Shown here piece after piece: positions 62,019 through 64,000 of a stretch of DNA of 64,000 nucleotides. The stretch is from NCBI GenBank assembly GCA_002344055.1, contig DDTH01000006.1:287037-351036 (forward strand), read 5' to 3'. Source of the DNA: Sphingomonadales bacterium UBA2369. Its GTDB lineage: Bacteria; Pseudomonadota; Alphaproteobacteria; Sphingomonadales; Sphingomonadaceae. The notes under the pieces are model-generated. The model did not search any database. It was not told the origin of the DNA and saw only the letters and a list, made by a program, of their open reading frames with translations. The position numbers were made by a program, and so were the translations under genes. The first letter of the stretch is position 1; every line of letters begins with the position of its first letter.

Positions 62019-62450
62019 GTGGCCTGGCGGCTGGAATGGACCGGGGGCAAGGCGAAGGGCGCGGCGCCGGTTGGTTGGCAATGCTTCGAGACATCCGAGA
62101 GCGCCCGGACAGCCGCCCTCGAGGCGCTGCGCCATGATCCCGGGATCGACCTCAACGTGGTGCTCGTGGCCTCGGTCGATGGTGTCGGCGTCGACGTCGG
62201 ATCGGTCTCGCCGAGCGTCGCGACCCTTATGACGTGGGCAGCCGGGACGGACCTGCCCGCGCCCTCCCGTCACGCCCCCGCCGCTCGGCGGGTGGCCGAG
62301 GCGGAGACCCGGTTCGAGGCGGCAGGGCGGCTACGGGAGGTGTTGGATCACGTGGTGGAGACAGGCGACCTCTCTCGCATCGGCGCGGCACGGGTGATGG
62401 CGGCGCTCGAGGCAGAGATGATCCGATCCCGAGCCGCGACCGATGCGTAA
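62019..62450 (+). CDS. Hypothetical 143-residue island protein
   Basis: It begins with GTG three bases after the exonuclease-like stop and reads MAWRLEWTGGKAKGAAPVG, WQCFETSESARTAALEALR, then RLREVLDHVVETGDLSRIG. It is soluble and I recognise no family. It is the last gene of the three-gene plus-strand operon and overlaps the end of the minus-strand recombinase accessory gene (62348) by about 100 bases, which is convergent. Confidence 0.55.
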   Translation: MAWRLEWTGGKAKGAAPVGWQCFETSESARTAALEALRHDPGIDLNVVLVASVDGVGVDVGSVSPSVATLMTWAAGTDLPAPSRHAPAARRVAEAETRFEAAGRLREVLDHVVETGDLSRIGAARVMAALEAEMIRSRAATDA

Positions 62451-63334
62451 TGGCCGTCTGCGCGGCTAGCCGCCTCGGCGCGGTGTCCGGCATCCTCGTG
62501 CTCCGCGAGAAGCCGCGTCGCCCTGAACGCGAGCCGCCGGGTCTCGCGCCAGATCGCCCGCTCCGCCATCACGCCGTCCGCCAGCTCGCGATGCCGCAGA
62601 TGGTTGGGGGCCGGCGGCAGGCGAATGCTCGTCCGGCCGGTCGCGCCGTCGACGAGGCTAGCGCATTCGCGGTTGCGATCGATGGTCGCATCCGAGATCG
62701 GGACCCCCTTGTTGAACTGCGCGGTCGCCGCGACGATCGACTGGCGCGTCAGGAGGCCACCGGTGGAACGGATGCGCGCTATGGCCCGCCGCACCAGGCT
62801 GACCGACCGGCGCGAGCTGCGCGAGCTGCGCTTGGTCCCACCGTCGATGCTTCCCGGCCGGCAGGCGCGCAATCGGTCCCTGGCCGTCACGAGGGGTTCA
62901 AGGCTCGTCATGTCGAAATGCTTCCCGAAGGAGGCGAGCCTCGCCGCGGCGGAGTCCAGCGCTGTCCGACGATCGACGCCCCGCCGCCGGTAGCCGTGCA
63001 TCTGGGCATTGAGTGCCGCGCGCGTCATCCTGGCGACGTGCGCGTCGACACGGGTTGTCGCCCGTGGCGGCTTCAGCTTGGCATGCGCGCTCGCTGCCTC
63101 GAACAGCGCGCGGCAGGTCTTGTTGCGGTCGAGGGTGCTCTTCGCGATGCCGGACTTGCGGCCACTCGGCGTGCTGACCGTCGCGGCGGCCCGGCGGATG
63201 GCGTTTCGCGACACGTCGTGGCCGACCTCGAGTATCGTCAGGATCGCGAGCTTGGTGACCTCGACGACGCGCGTGTCGTCGGCATCAGGCGCGAGCAGGT
63301 GCCGCAGCACTGTTCGGTCCATCGAGCGCCTCAT
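62348..63334 (-). CDS. Integrase-associated DNA-binding protein, TnpC-like
   Basis: A 328-residue basic protein starting MRRSMDRTVLRHLLAPDAD. It has two related segments, SGIAKSTLDRNKTCRALF and PISDATIDRNRECASLVDG, each with the T(L/I)xRNxxxxxL pattern of HTH helices in TnpC-type partners of tyrosine recombinases (as in Tn554). It overlaps the recombinase-like gene by four bases, so the two are translated together. It would bind DNA next to the recombinase and help integration or excision. The TnpC similarity is a pattern match only. Confidence 0.6.
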   Translation of the reverse strand: MRRSMDRTVLRHLLAPDADDTRVVEVTKLAILTILEVGHDVSRNAIRRAAATVSTPSGRKSGIAKSTLDRNKTCRALFEAASAHAKLKPPRATTRVDAHVARMTRAALNAQMHGYRRRGVDRRTALDSAAARLASFGKHFDMTSLEPLVTARDRLRACRPGSIDGGTKRSSRSSRRSVSLVRRAIARIRSTGGLLTRQSIVAATAQFNKGVPISDATIDRNRECASLVDGATGRTSIRLPPAPNHLRHRELADGVMAERAIWRETRRLAFRATRLLAEHEDAGHRAEAASRADGHYASVAARDRIISASSAAITRAAPMRERSPVSTT

Positions 63335-64000
63335 GCCGCGGAACCGGAGATCAACGCCAGGATCTGCTCGTCGAGGTTTCGGATCGCGGCCCGCTGCTCC
63401 TCGAGCTCGTCGACGCGGTTGTGCCGTTCGAACACGGTGGCGAGATCCACGGCGAGAAGGCGTTGGCGGTTCAGTGTCTCTCGCCTGGTGACGTATGGGA
63501 GGTTCGCATTGGGGGGCATGATGCCGGACGCGGCCATGATGGCGGCCCGGCGGCCCTGCTGGATACGCAGGAACAGCAGCTTGTCCTCCTCGCGCTCGCC
63601 CTTGCTGGGCCGGCCGTAGGTCTCGGTGGACCGCGATAGCGCATGCATGTTCCAGCGCCGGCGCACTTCCAGCGGCACCCCCTCGCGGCGAGCGATCGCG
63701 TTGAGGAGGTGCTTGACGTCGTGCGGCTTGAGCTGCCCGATGCCCCCGACGAGGATGTAGAAGAGAGCCGACATGGCGCCCGCGTCCAGGATTCTCCGCC
63801 CGTCCGTCACCACGTATGTGGAGGGGGTGAAGCCACGCCGGGCCAGGGCGGGATCGGGGAGGATGCTGGGCCATTCCCCGCCGGAGAAGAGCCGGGCGGA
63901 CGCGAATGAGCACACCCGGGTCAGAAGGACGAGAGTGTGCGGCGAGAAGATGAAGTCGCTCTCCTTCTTGTGGGCCTTACGAAGCTGCTGGAAGATGCCG
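63331..64000 (-). CDS. Tyrosine-recombinase-like integrase, N-terminus beyond the window
   Basis: At least 222 residues, open to the window end. KPHDVKHLLNAIARREGVP and NMHALSRSTETYGRPS align with the box II region of tyrosine recombinases. The Tyr nucleophile lies nine residues after the His, as in XerD. The HxxR arginine is replaced by Lys (HDVKH), which may alter or reduce catalysis. The upstream catalytic Arg cannot be placed with certainty. With the TnpC-like gene it probably forms a multi-subunit recombinase, and further partners may lie beyond 64000. Confidence 0.65.
   Translation of the reverse strand, partial: GIFQQLRKAHKKESDFIFSPHTLVLLTRVCSFASARLFSGGEWPSILPDPALARRGFTPSTYVVTDGRRILDAGAMSALFYILVGGIGQLKPHDVKHLLNAIARREGVPLEVRRRWNMHALSRSTETYGRPSKGEREEDKLLFLRIQQGRRAAIMAASGIMPPNANLPYVTRRETLNRQRLLAVDLATVFERHNRVDELEEQRAAIRNLDEQILALISGSAA

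Noticed and set aside
62234..63619. A 461-residue open frame on the plus strand
   Set aside because: It is antisense to the recombinase accessory and integrase-like genes, which have overlapping starts and recognisable motifs.
1..64000. CRISPR array or rRNA genes
   Set aside because: I saw no regularly spaced direct repeats of the CRISPR kind and no rRNA-like sequence.

Overview
The window looks like chromosomal DNA from a high-GC alphaproteobacterium, most likely a sphingomonad. The evidence is several TonB-dependent receptors, a close look-alike of the 4-oxalomesaconate hydratase LigJ, THF-linked O-demethylation genes, and a palindromic repeat built on CCGGACTTGATCCGG. All identifications are by eye from translated sequence; no database search was run.

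Layout. 1-2585 (minus) is a glycosyltransferase operon, and 2778-3818 is a UbiA-like prenyltransferase. 4309-14006 is a complete iron-siderophore locus: esterase, FecCD permease, ATPase, and a minus-strand operon of two TonB receptors, a lipoprotein binding protein and a YVTN beta-propeller. Both promoter regions carry Fur-like boxes. 14459-16195 is an aromatic FAD hydroxylase. 16216-18099 is an IS1595-type element with a passenger gene, inserted into a palindromic repeat.

18176-49319 is a large aromatic-acid catabolic region. It holds a LigJ-like hydratase, two 4,5-dihydroxyphthalate-decarboxylase-like proteins, a tandem-HTH LysR regulator, MFS and AAHS transporters, a TonB receptor, a LigM/DesA-like demethylase with MetF and PurU, a Rieske oxygenase, two TPP enzymes, a LigB-type extradiol dioxygenase, an HpcH/HpaI aldolase, an amidohydrolase, a flavin hydroxylase and a ketoglutarate-semialdehyde-type dehydrogenase. 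The likely flow is uptake, O-demethylation with C1 disposal through THF, ring cleavage, then hydration or aldol cleavage. The exact substrate is not determined. A methyltransferase gene in this region is frameshifted at a run of ten C. 49427-52063 is a small coupled operon: serine acetyltransferase, class-I glutamine amidotransferase, exported DOPA-dioxygenase-like protein and a truncated 2OG oxygenase.

At 52334-52358 the 3' end of a tRNA (probably tRNA-Ser) lies without its 5' part. This marks the boundary of a genomic island that runs to the window end. The island carries the most interesting locus: a RiPP cluster (53195-58033). Its 53-residue precursor ends in three consecutive aromatic/His-x-Arg triplets (YDR, HHR, HNR). 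It is followed by a radical SAM/SPASM-HExxH fusion, an arginase-like (UPF0489-type) enzyme, a GNAT acetyltransferase and a GT2 glycosyltransferase. I infer cyclophane formation, beta-hydroxylation and arginine-to-ornithine conversion on one peptide. The rest of the island holds two ParS/MbcA-like proteins, an HU-like protein, a DEDD-type exonuclease, hypotheticals, and a tyrosine-recombinase-like gene pair running off the window end.
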